In this document: positions 8,026-14,827 of the stretch, piece by piece | Position numbering within the stretch: position 1 is the stretch's first letter | How the letters are laid out: each line of letters begins with the position of its first letter | Assembly: GCA_022706165.1 (NCBI GenBank) | Contig: JAKJDA010000001.1 | Coordinates: forward strand, 4,666-30,572 | DNA from: Candidatus Hydrogenedentota bacterium | Lineage (GTDB): Bacteria > Hydrogenedentota > Hydrogenedentia > Hydrogenedentales > SLHB01 | Direction: 5' to 3' | Length of the DNA: 25,907 bases | Program-made: the position numbers and the translations under genes | Notes under the pieces: generated by a model | Told to the model about the DNA's origin: nothing | What the model saw: only the letters and a program-made list of their open reading frames with translations | Database searches by the model: none

Positions 8026-10377
8026 ATGATGGGAGTCGTGACGAAGGAACAGCAGGCCGCCGGATCCCCCGCGACAAACCGCCGCCGCATGGCCGCGTGG
8101 GAGTGGTATGCGCTGGCGGGCATTTTGTGTTTGGGCGCGGCGCTTCGGGCAGCGTATCTGATCGAGTTCATCCAGGATCCTTCGTTTTCACTGCCCCGTC
8201 CCGATCCGGCGTTTCACGACGATTGGGCCCGAGCGCTTAGCGGACAGTATGACCCGGCGCATCCGGTTCCCTATGGGCCGGGTCAACCCGACAACCTGCC
8301 GTTTATTCGCCCTCCCGCGTACCCGTATTTTTTGGCCGCGCTGTATGCGTTGAATGGCGGCAGTTATCTCTGGACGTATGCCATGCAGATGACATTGGGC
8401 CTCTTCAGCGTCGCGCTGGGATTTTTTTTGGCGCGTGCTCTTATGGGGCGGGCCGTGGCCCTGACCTTTTCATTCCTTTTTGCCTCCTACTGGGTTTTTG
8501 TCTACTACGAGAGCCAACTGCACGCCATCGCGCTCACGCTTTTTTTGCAGTTGTTGTTTATGGGGGCGCTCTACCTGTGGGCCCGGCGGCCCACAGGGGC
8601 GCGAGCATTGGCGGCCGGCCTGATCATGGCGTTGCTGGCGCTTGCCAATTCGATTGTGCTCACATTCGTCCCTGTGGCCTTGGCGTGGTTGCTTTATGTG
8701 GCGCGGCGCAAAACATCGTGGTTCGCCGCGTTTGTCTCGCCGGTTGTGTTTGCCGCGGGACTCGCCTTGGGCATTGCGCCCGTCACGTTTCATAACCACC
8801 GTGTCACCGGCGCCTGGACGGCCGTCACTCCCGGCGGCGGACTCGTGCTCTATATGGGCAACAATCCCGATGCAACGGGGTCCTATGCCATGCCCGACAA
8901 GGTCCGCGCGTCACGCTCCCTCTACGACTTCATGGACGTCATGCATGCTTCGTTCACCGAACAGACCCTGGGGGCCATGTCCATGGCCGAGGCAGACCGA
9001 TACTATGGTCGCAAGGCGCTCGCGTACATGCTGAGCCATCCCGGGAAAACGCTGACGCGCATGGCGGTGAAGGCGGCTCTGTTTGCCAGTCCTTTCGAAT
9101 TCATGCACAACTACACCGTGGTCGAGTACGATCGCGCGTTTTCGCGCGTGCTCGGGCGGCTCCCCGGCAATTTTGCGTACGCGTTGACGGGTTTTCTCAT
9201 CGGCGGCGCGGCATGGGCTGCATCCTGGTTTCGGCGTAGAGAGAAGACCGCCGCGCAGCAAGAAGACGTCTTTCCGGCTCAAGCCGTTGTCGTTGCCATG
9301 GCATGCTTCGTGTTCTGCGGATTCCTCTCGTATCTGCCTTTCTTTGTCGTGTCACAGTTCAGGGTCCCGCTGATACCGTTCATGCTGCTATTCGGCGCAT
9401 ACGGCCTCGTTGCGTTTGCCGGCTTCCTGACAGAACGGCAGTGGAAAAGGGCCGCCGTCATGGCGGCGGGGGGCGCGATTCTCTATGCGACGTGCTCGAT
9501 GCCGCTGGCGCCCTTCGATTCCAAGGAAAACCTCTTCGTGTGGCATTTCCAACGCGCTCTTGATTACGCCCGTCTTGGCGAGGGCGCCGTTGCAGAACGC
9601 GAGTTCGCTTTGGCGGCGGACGCCCAGCCCGAAGTTTTCAGGATGTACGCGGAACGCGCCGTCACGCTGACGCAATCCCGCGATTTCGATGCGGCATGGG
9701 ACGAGAGCAACCGCGCGGTGAGTCTTTACCGATCCGTTTCCGCGCTCGATCCCCTTGGCGCGTGCCTGGCCATAGCCCTTGCCGCCGTCCAAATGGACCG
9801 GTACGACGATGCGTTCGCGATCTGCGAGGAAACCTATCGAAAGAACCCTGACTTGGCGACGGCGTTCTACGAGGTGGCCGTGGAATTGTCAGGAGAGACC
9901 GTGGATGCCTACGCCCGCACCTACCCCGGCGACGCGCCGCCAACGATCGCGTCTTCAAAGCTGGGGCAAATGGCCCTTGCGGTTCGTTGCCTGGAACGGT
10001 ATGCGACCGTGCGCCCAGACGACGCGAACGGTCAATGGCGTCTGGTCCAGACCCTGCTTGCGGCCGGAAGCCCTGCCGAAGTGTTGAAACGGTGCGTGGC
10101 GCTTGTCGAGAAAGGGCCCGATTTCACGCCGATCCGCGTAGGTTTGGCGGCGGCGCTTCGTCTGTGTGGACAGGACGATCAGGCCTTGGCGCACCTGCAA
10201 CAGGCTGTTCGGGATATGCCCACCTACGCGGAGGCCCAAGCCCAATTGGGCTACACCCTGCTTGTGCTCGATCGCAAGACCGAGGCCGCCGCCGCGCTCG
10301 AGATCGCCCTGCGGCTCGACCCGGCGCATCCCTGGGCCGCCAAGGCCCTTTCCGTGGCGGAAGCCGCGCATTCCTAA
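8026..10377 (+). CDS. GT-C (PMT/ArnT-like) membrane glycosyltransferase fused to C-terminal TPRs
   Basis: A 783-residue protein in two halves. Residues ~25-490 hold about ten membrane helices (for example WYALAGILCLGAALRAAYLI, the MTLGLFSVALGFFL segment and the ALLALANSIVLTFVPVALAWLL region). After the first helix comes an acidic extracytoplasmic loop with DPAFHDDWARAL and later FIRPPAYPYFLAALY, the pattern of the GT39/GT83-like PMT_2 family, where a loop Asp is catalytic and a polyprenyl-phosphate sugar is the donor. Residues ~505-783 are TPR-like helices, best seen in the last two units (DQALAHLQQAVRDMP and TEAAAALEIALRLDP). The likely role is transfer of a sugar to a protein or lipid on the outer face of the inner membrane, with TPRs recruiting a partner; the substrate is unknown. 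The start is set by the adjacent promoter. The gene is probably monocistronic, since lysA has its own signals. Confidence 0.8.
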   Translation: MMGVVTKEQQAAGSPATNRRRMAAWEWYALAGILCLGAALRAAYLIEFIQDPSFSLPRPDPAFHDDWARALSGQYDPAHPVPYGPGQPDNLPFIRPPAYPYFLAALYALNGGSYLWTYAMQMTLGLFSVALGFFLARALMGRAVALTFSFLFASYWVFVYYESQLHAIALTLFLQLLFMGALYLWARRPTGARALAAGLIMALLALANSIVLTFVPVALAWLLYVARRKTSWFAAFVSPVVFAAGLALGIAPVTFHNHRVTGAWTAVTPGGGLVLYMGNNPDATGSYAMPDKVRASRSLYDFMDVMHASFTEQTLGAMSMAEADRYYGRKALAYMLSHPGKTLTRMAVKAALFASPFEFMHNYTVVEYDRAFSRVLGRLPGNFAYALTGFLIGGAAWAASWFRRREKTAAQQEDVFPAQAVVVAMACFVFCGFLSYLPFFVVSQFRVPLIPFMLLFGAYGLVAFAGFLTERQWKRAAVMAAGGAILYATCSMPLAPFDSKENLFVWHFQRALDYARLGEGAVAEREFALAADAQPEVFRMYAERAVTLTQSRDFDAAWDESNRAVSLYRSVSALDPLGACLAIALAAVQMDRYDDAFAICEETYRKNPDLATAFYEVAVELSGETVDAYARTYPGDAPPTIASSKLGQMALAVRCLERYATVRPDDANGQWRLVQTLLAAGSPAEVLKRCVALVEKGPDFTPIRVGLAAALRLCGQDDQALAHLQQAVRDMPTYAEAQAQLGYTLLVLDRKTEAAAALEIALRLDPAHPWAAKALSVAEAAHS

Positions 10378-10389
10378 GTCATCGCGGTT

Positions 10390-10418
10390 TTGCGATGTAT
10401 CCGCCTGTATGGTACGCT
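10390..10418 (+). promoter_or_regulatory. candidate lysA promoter
   Basis: TTGCGA (10390-10395), a 17-nt spacer, TACGCT (10413-10418). The -35 overlaps a 6-bp hairpin (CATCGC 10380-10385, GCGATG 10392-10397). The leader would be about 60 nt, too short for a lysine riboswitch, and I see none. Confidence 0.4.
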
Positions 10419-10483
10419 TTCTCCCCGTCCAACCAAGGAAAATGGACGTATCGCGACTTCAGGTAGAGAGGAGACGGACCGGC

Positions 10484-11719
10484 ATGAGTCATTTCGCGTA
10501 TCGCGACGGCATTTGGCATTGTGAAGATGTTCCTGTTCCGCGCATTGCGGAGGAAGCGGGGACGCCGTTTTATGTCTACAGCAAGAACGCGCTGCTTGAA
10601 AATTACAAGGCGATGGACGCTGCGTTCGGCGATATGCCGCACACCATTTGCTACGCCCTGAAGGCGAACAGCAACCTCAGCGTGAACCGCGTGTTGTCGG
10701 GCGCGGGTTGCGGCGCGGAGGTTGTGTCGGGCGGCGAGTTGTTCCGCGCCCTGAAGGCCGGGTATTCGCCCGATAAAATTGTCTTCGACGGCAACGCGAA
10801 GACTGTCGCGGAGATGCGGCAGGCGTTGGAAGCGGGCATCTGCGCGATCAACGTTGACTCGGAAAACGAGCTACGCGTGCTCGAACAGACGGCGAAGCAG
10901 ATGGGCTTGCGTGCGCGCATCGGCCTGCGCGTGAACCCCGACGTGAACCCCGAGACGCATCCGAAAATCGCGACGGGTCTCAAGACGACCAAGTTCGGCG
11001 TGGACCTGACGAAGGCGATTGCGTGTTACGAGCATGCGAGCAAGTCCTCGCATTTGCAGGTCGTTGGCATTCAGACGCACATCGGCTCGCAGATACTGAA
11101 GGTTGACCCGTTTGCGGAGGCGTTCGGCAAGCTCGTCGATATCGCGCTTTCGTTGCGCGAGAAAGGCATCGGGATTGAATTCATCGATATCGGCGGCGGT
11201 CTGGGCATCCAATACAACGAGGAAGCCCCGCCGACCTACGAGGCCTACATGGCCGCGCTGCGTCCCCATTGGGAGCGCTGCCCGGTGCGTATCATCACGG
11301 AGCCGGGCCGGCGCATGGTCGGCAACGTCGGCAACCTCGTCACGCGTGTGCTCTACGTCAAGGAGTCGCCCGTCAAGCGTTTCGTCGTGGTCGACGGCGC
11401 GATGAATGACCTGTGGCGGCCAAGCATGTACGACGCGTATCACGGCGTCGTGGCGGTGCGGGAGACGCGCGAGCGGTTCACGGCGGATGTCGTGGGCGGT
11501 ATCTGCGAGTCGGGCGACTATTTCGCGCGCGACCGCGACATGGGCGTTGTGCAACCCGGCGAGTTTATTGCGATTCAGAGCGGCGGCGCGTATTCGTCGA
11601 GCATGAGTTCCGAATACAACTCGCGTCCGTTGGTTCCAGAGGTTCTCGTCGACGGCGATCAATTTTCCGTGGTTCGGCGGCGGCCGTCATACGAGGAGAT
11701 GCTCCGATTGGAGATGTAA
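10484..11719 (+). CDS. lysA: diaminopimelate decarboxylase
   Basis: A 411-residue PLP enzyme of fold type III, close to the usual length (~415-420). It converts meso-2,6-diaminopimelate to L-lysine, the last step of lysine synthesis, in the cytoplasm. The PLP lysine is Lys60 in CYALKANSN. The HIGSQ motif, the glycine-rich phosphate-binding GGGLGI, EPGRRMVG and the catalytic ICESGDYFARDR (Cys341) are all present. I chose ATG 10484 because AGAGAGGAG lies about 10 nt upstream; the frame is open further upstream but that part overlaps the previous gene and does not look coding. It is followed 62 bp later by tadA, which has its own promoter. No other lysine-pathway gene is in the window. Confidence 0.95.
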   Translation: MSHFAYRDGIWHCEDVPVPRIAEEAGTPFYVYSKNALLENYKAMDAAFGDMPHTICYALKANSNLSVNRVLSGAGCGAEVVSGGELFRALKAGYSPDKIVFDGNAKTVAEMRQALEAGICAINVDSENELRVLEQTAKQMGLRARIGLRVNPDVNPETHPKIATGLKTTKFGVDLTKAIACYEHASKSSHLQVVGIQTHIGSQILKVDPFAEAFGKLVDIALSLREKGIGIEFIDIGGGLGIQYNEEAPPTYEAYMAALRPHWERCPVRIITEPGRRMVGNVGNLVTRVLYVKESPVKRFVVVDGAMNDLWRPSMYDAYHGVVAVRETRERFTADVVGGICESGDYFARDRDMGVVQPGEFIAIQSGGAYSSSMSSEYNSRPLVPEVLVDGDQFSVVRRRPSYEEMLRLEM

Positions 11720-11745
11720 GCGCGTATCGACGCCAAGCGGAGCCC

Positions 11746-11774
11746 TTGACATGCAATTGGATCACGGCCACAAT
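11746..11774 (+). promoter_or_regulatory. tadA promoter, leaderless arrangement
   Basis: Consensus TTGACA (11746-11751), exactly 17 nt, then CACAAT (11769-11774). The tadA ATG at 11782 begins 8 nt after the last base of the -10, and no Shine-Dalgarno sequence lies between. This is the clearest leaderless arrangement in the window. Confidence 0.65.
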
Positions 11775-11781
11775 CAGCGCC

Positions 11782-12285
11782 ATGTTGGATGAACACGCCC
11801 GGTATATGCGGTATGCGATTCGTGAAGCGGAGCGGGCTTTCGATGTAGGCGAAGTGCCCATCGGATGCGTGATCGTTCACGAGGGGCGTCTTATTGGCAA
11901 GGCGCACAATCAACGTGAAATGCTTCAAGACCCTACGGCCCACGCAGAGGTGCTGGCCATTACGCAGGCGGCGAATGCGCTGGGCAGTTGGCGTCTCGAG
12001 AACACGGCCCTGTACGTGACGCTGGAGCCGTGTCCCATGTGCGCCGGAGCCATCCTTCTTGCGCGGATTCCCTGTGTGTACTTCGGGGCATATGATCCCA
12101 AGGCGGGAGTATGCGGGACCTTTATGAACCTGCTGGAGGACAAGCGGTTCAACCATCAGGCCGAATGCACGCCGGGGCTGCTCGCGGAGGAATGCGGGGC
12201 TTTGTTGTCGGAGTTTTTCCGGAACATCCGATCGCAGGGTCCCCGGCGCGCAAAGCTGAACGGAAATGGCCCGGTTTCCTGCTGA
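11782..12285 (+). CDS. tadA: tRNA-specific adenosine deaminase
   Basis: A 167-residue zinc-dependent deaminase that converts A34 to inosine in the anticodon of tRNA-Arg(ACG), allowing decoding of CGN codons. The signature motifs are complete: HAE (His54, Glu56) as zinc ligand and proton shuttle, and PCPMC (Cys84, Cys87) as zinc ligands. The TadA-type N-terminus (YMRYAIREAERAFDVGEVPIG), NQRE and the LLxxFF C-terminus (LLSEFFRNIR) also fit. The length matches the family. ATG 11782 is fixed by the promoter 7 nt upstream and by the alignment to family N-termini. The last ~12 residues form a polar tail. Confidence 0.95.
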   Translation: MLDEHARYMRYAIREAERAFDVGEVPIGCVIVHEGRLIGKAHNQREMLQDPTAHAEVLAITQAANALGSWRLENTALYVTLEPCPMCAGAILLARIPCVYFGAYDPKAGVCGTFMNLLEDKRFNHQAECTPGLLAEECGALLSEFFRNIRSQGPRRAKLNGNGPVSC

Positions 12286-12304
12286 AGCGTCCGCCTGCTA
12301 TAAT
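12276..12304 (+). promoter_or_regulatory. promoter of the dehydrogenase pair, extended -10
   Basis: A perfect extended -10, TGCTATAAT (12296-12304), lies at the end of tadA. A weak -35 (TTCCTG, 12276-12281) stands 17 nt upstream. The resulting leader of about 70 nt carries the Shine-Dalgarno sequence GGAGAGGAG before the GTG at 12383. Confidence 0.65.
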
Positions 12305-12382
12305 TCGTGTTCGAAGGTAGACCGAGACGGCCGCCTGCAGACCAAGCGAAAGTCTTTTGACCTACATGGAGAGGAGCGTACC

Positions 12383-13993
12383 GTGGCCAATTTGGATCAA
12401 TATCGCAAAGCGACCGGGCCGTTGCCGAGCCAATATGAGGCGTGGCAGATATTCGGCGCGGGGTTCGACAACGTCGGCAAAAGCGGTAAGCCCGTCGTTC
12501 TGCCGCTGCGCGAACCCAAGAGCAATGAAGTGTTGCTGCGCGTCGATGCGGTGGGTTTGTGCCAATCGGATATCAAAATCATTAAGCAAGGCAACGCCCA
12601 TGCGCGTTTGCGGGGACGCAACCTTGCCGTGGATCCAACCGTGCTCGGTCACGAGTGCTCGGTCACCGTCGTGAAGGTTGGCAAGCAGTGGGCGAATGCG
12701 TTCAAGCCGGGCGACCGCTTCATCGTTCAGGCGGACATCTATTACAAGGGCGAGAATTTCGCGTTTGGTTATCTCATTCCCGGAGGGCTTGCCGAGTACG
12801 CCTATCTCGATGAACGCGCGCTCGCCGGCGATGAAGGCTGTTACCTGCTGCCGGTGCAACCCGACACCGGATACAGCGCCGCGGCCTTGTCCGAGCCGTG
12901 GGCGTGCGTCGAAATGTCGTATTCGCTCGAAGAACGTCTTGAGCCGGGCAACAATCAAATGCTGATCGTTACGGACGAGCCTAGCGCGTGGGACGAGGCC
13001 AACCCCGACGCGATTCTGGCGCCGCGCAGCCTCGATGGCCTTGGGGACGCCAAATACGATGATATCATCGTGCCTGCCCCGACTCCCGCGATGGTTGCGG
13101 AGCTGGCGCGTCATTTGCGCAAGAATGGCGTGATGTTCCTGCTGGGCAAACCGGCGGAGAGCGGCCCGGTGTTGCTGGATATTGGCCGCATTCATTATGA
13201 AGGCATCCGTATTTATGGCGGCGGCGACGACATGGACGCCATTCGAGCGGCGAATGTGCGGCACGATTTGAAACCGCGCGGCTCCGCTTTATTCTTGGGC
13301 GCGGGCGGGCCGATGGGCCAGATGCACGTCCAGCGTGCGTGCGAGTTGCCGAACGGTCCGTCGCGCGTCGTGGTGACCGACCTTGACCGTGCACGGCTCG
13401 ATCATATCGCGGGTCGTTTTGGCGACATAGCGCGCGCCAATGGCGTCGAACTGTTGACGTTCGCGCCGAGCCAATTCAATGCGCAGGCGGAGATGGACGC
13501 GCACCTGCGTTCCCTGGCTCCGGATGGCTACGACGACGTGGTTGTGATGGTCGCCGTGGCCGGACTCGTGCCTGGCGCGGTCTCGTTGGCGGCCGACGGG
13601 GGACTGGTCAACATCTTTGCAGGCGTGGGCATTGGAAGCGGCGCCGGCATCGAACTCGACGATCTGTGCCGGGGCGTCAAGATGTTCGGATCCAGCGGAT
13701 CGCGCATCAGCGATCTCGCCAAGGTTCTTCGCCTCGTCGAGGAGAAAAAACTGAACACCAACCTCAGCGTCGCGGCGATTGGCGGATTGGCCTGCGTGCG
13801 CGAGGGGCTCGAGGGCGTGGAGAAGGCCACGTATCCGGGCAAGGTTGTCATCTATACGCAGATTCCCGACCTGCCGCTCATTCCTGTTGATCAGGCGCCG
13901 CAACGATTGCCGGACATTGCGGAGACGCTTGGCCCAGGACGGACGTGGACGCAGGAGGCCGAGAACGCGTTGCTGGAGAAGTACGCGAAATGA
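12383..13993 (+). CDS. zinc-type (MDR) polyol/sugar-phosphate dehydrogenase, SorE-like, unusually long
   Basis: A 536-residue medium-chain dehydrogenase; typical members are ~350-410 residues. The GroES-like catalytic domain shows VDAVGLCQSDIK (Cys60) and LGHECSV (His90, Glu91), the usual catalytic zinc ligands. I do not see the four-Cys structural zinc cluster. A canonical Rossmann motif appears late, LGAGGPMGQMHVQR (Gly306-Gly312), preceded by about 100 residues (190-290) that read like an extra, degenerate nucleotide-binding domain (YDDIIVPAPTP, GVMFLLGKP). The partner overlapping by 4 bp is SrlD-like, so a SorE-type role (L-sorbose-1-phosphate to glucitol-6-phosphate) is a reasonable guess, but no PTS genes are nearby and the substrate is unproven. 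The start is the GTG at 12383 behind a strong Shine-Dalgarno. Confidence 0.75.
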   Translation: MANLDQYRKATGPLPSQYEAWQIFGAGFDNVGKSGKPVVLPLREPKSNEVLLRVDAVGLCQSDIKIIKQGNAHARLRGRNLAVDPTVLGHECSVTVVKVGKQWANAFKPGDRFIVQADIYYKGENFAFGYLIPGGLAEYAYLDERALAGDEGCYLLPVQPDTGYSAAALSEPWACVEMSYSLEERLEPGNNQMLIVTDEPSAWDEANPDAILAPRSLDGLGDAKYDDIIVPAPTPAMVAELARHLRKNGVMFLLGKPAESGPVLLDIGRIHYEGIRIYGGGDDMDAIRAANVRHDLKPRGSALFLGAGGPMGQMHVQRACELPNGPSRVVVTDLDRARLDHIAGRFGDIARANGVELLTFAPSQFNAQAEMDAHLRSLAPDGYDDVVVMVAVAGLVPGAVSLAADGGLVNIFAGVGIGSGAGIELDDLCRGVKMFGSSGSRISDLAKVLRLVEEKKLNTNLSVAAIGGLACVREGLEGVEKATYPGKVVIYTQIPDLPLIPVDQAPQRLPDIAETLGPGRTWTQEAENALLEKYAK

Positions 13994-14781
13994 AACGCCT
14001 GGAGGGGAAGAAAGCGGTCGTGACGGGCGCTGCACAGGGGTTGGGCGCGGCGATTGTCGAGCGTCTTGCGCAAGAGGGATGCGACGTCGTCGCGTGGGAC
14101 ATGAACGCCGACGGCATCGCGCAGACCGCGAAGGATGTCGCCCAAGCGACCGGCCGCAGCGTGACCGGCGCCGCGGTGGACGTGACCGACGCGGAAGACG
14201 TGCGCGCGCACATGGAGACGGCGGCGAGGATGTTGGGCGGCTTGGACGTACTGGTTTCCAATGCGGGCATTTTGGTCTCCGGCGATTCGCTGGAATTTGA
14301 CGTTGCGAAGTGGCGCAAGGTCATAGATGTCAATTTGACGGGCTATTTCATTTGCGCTCGCGAAGCCGCGCGAAAAATGCTCGATGTCGGCGCGAGAGGA
14401 TCGATCATCCAGATCAACTCAAAATCCGGCAAGAAAGGCAGTTTTAGAAACAGCGCCTATGCGGCTTCGAAGTTCGGCGGCATCGGCGTGACGCAAAGCC
14501 TGGCGCTCGAGTTCGCCGAGGCGGGCATCCGCGTCAATTCCATCTGCCCCGGCAATTTGCTCGACAGCCCGCTGTGGGTGAACAGTTTGTTCAAGCAGTA
14601 CGCCGCCAACCAGGGAATCACGGAAGCGGAAGTGCGCCAAAAGTATATCGATCAGGTTCCCATGAAGCGCCCGTGCCAATACCGCGACGTCACCAACCTT
14701 GTCGTTTTCATGGCTTCGGATGACAGCGACTACATGACGGGTCAAGCGCTGAACGTGACGGGCGGGCAGGAGATGCGGTAA
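13990..14781 (+). CDS. srlD: short-chain dehydrogenase, sorbitol-6-phosphate 2-dehydrogenase-like
   Basis: A 263-residue classical SDR. It shows the nucleotide-binding TGAAQGLG (12-19), NAG (in VLVSNAGI), a catalytic Ser region (QINSKSG), and YAASK (Tyr157, Lys161). The C-terminal half matches SrlD closely from memory of the E. coli protein: SAYAASKFGGIGVTQSLALE, GNLLDSP, KYIDQVPMKRPCQYRDVTN and TGQALNVTGGQ. SrlD oxidises D-glucitol-6-phosphate to D-fructose-6-phosphate with NAD+. The ATG overlaps the stop of the upstream dehydrogenase (ATGA), with GGAGAAG just upstream, so the two are translationally coupled and probably act in sequence. The gene symbol reflects similarity; the true substrate could be another polyol phosphate. 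Confidence 0.8.
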   Translation: MKRLEGKKAVVTGAAQGLGAAIVERLAQEGCDVVAWDMNADGIAQTAKDVAQATGRSVTGAAVDVTDAEDVRAHMETAARMLGGLDVLVSNAGILVSGDSLEFDVAKWRKVIDVNLTGYFICAREAARKMLDVGARGSIIQINSKSGKKGSFRNSAYAASKFGGIGVTQSLALEFAEAGIRVNSICPGNLLDSPLWVNSLFKQYAANQGITEAEVRQKYIDQVPMKRPCQYRDVTNLVVFMASDDSDYMTGQALNVTGGQEMR

Positions 14782-14827
14782 GCGTAGACGGCGCCGGATC
14801 ATGTTTCTCCAAAAGTAGAGGGCCGTC

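Noticed and set aside
10378..10483. Lysine riboswitch before lysA
   Set aside because: The leader is only about 60 nt, too short for the lysine aptamer, and shows no matching helices.
12362..13264. 300-codon open frame on the minus strand
   Set aside because: Antisense to the dehydrogenase at 12383; His/Arg-rich with no motifs.
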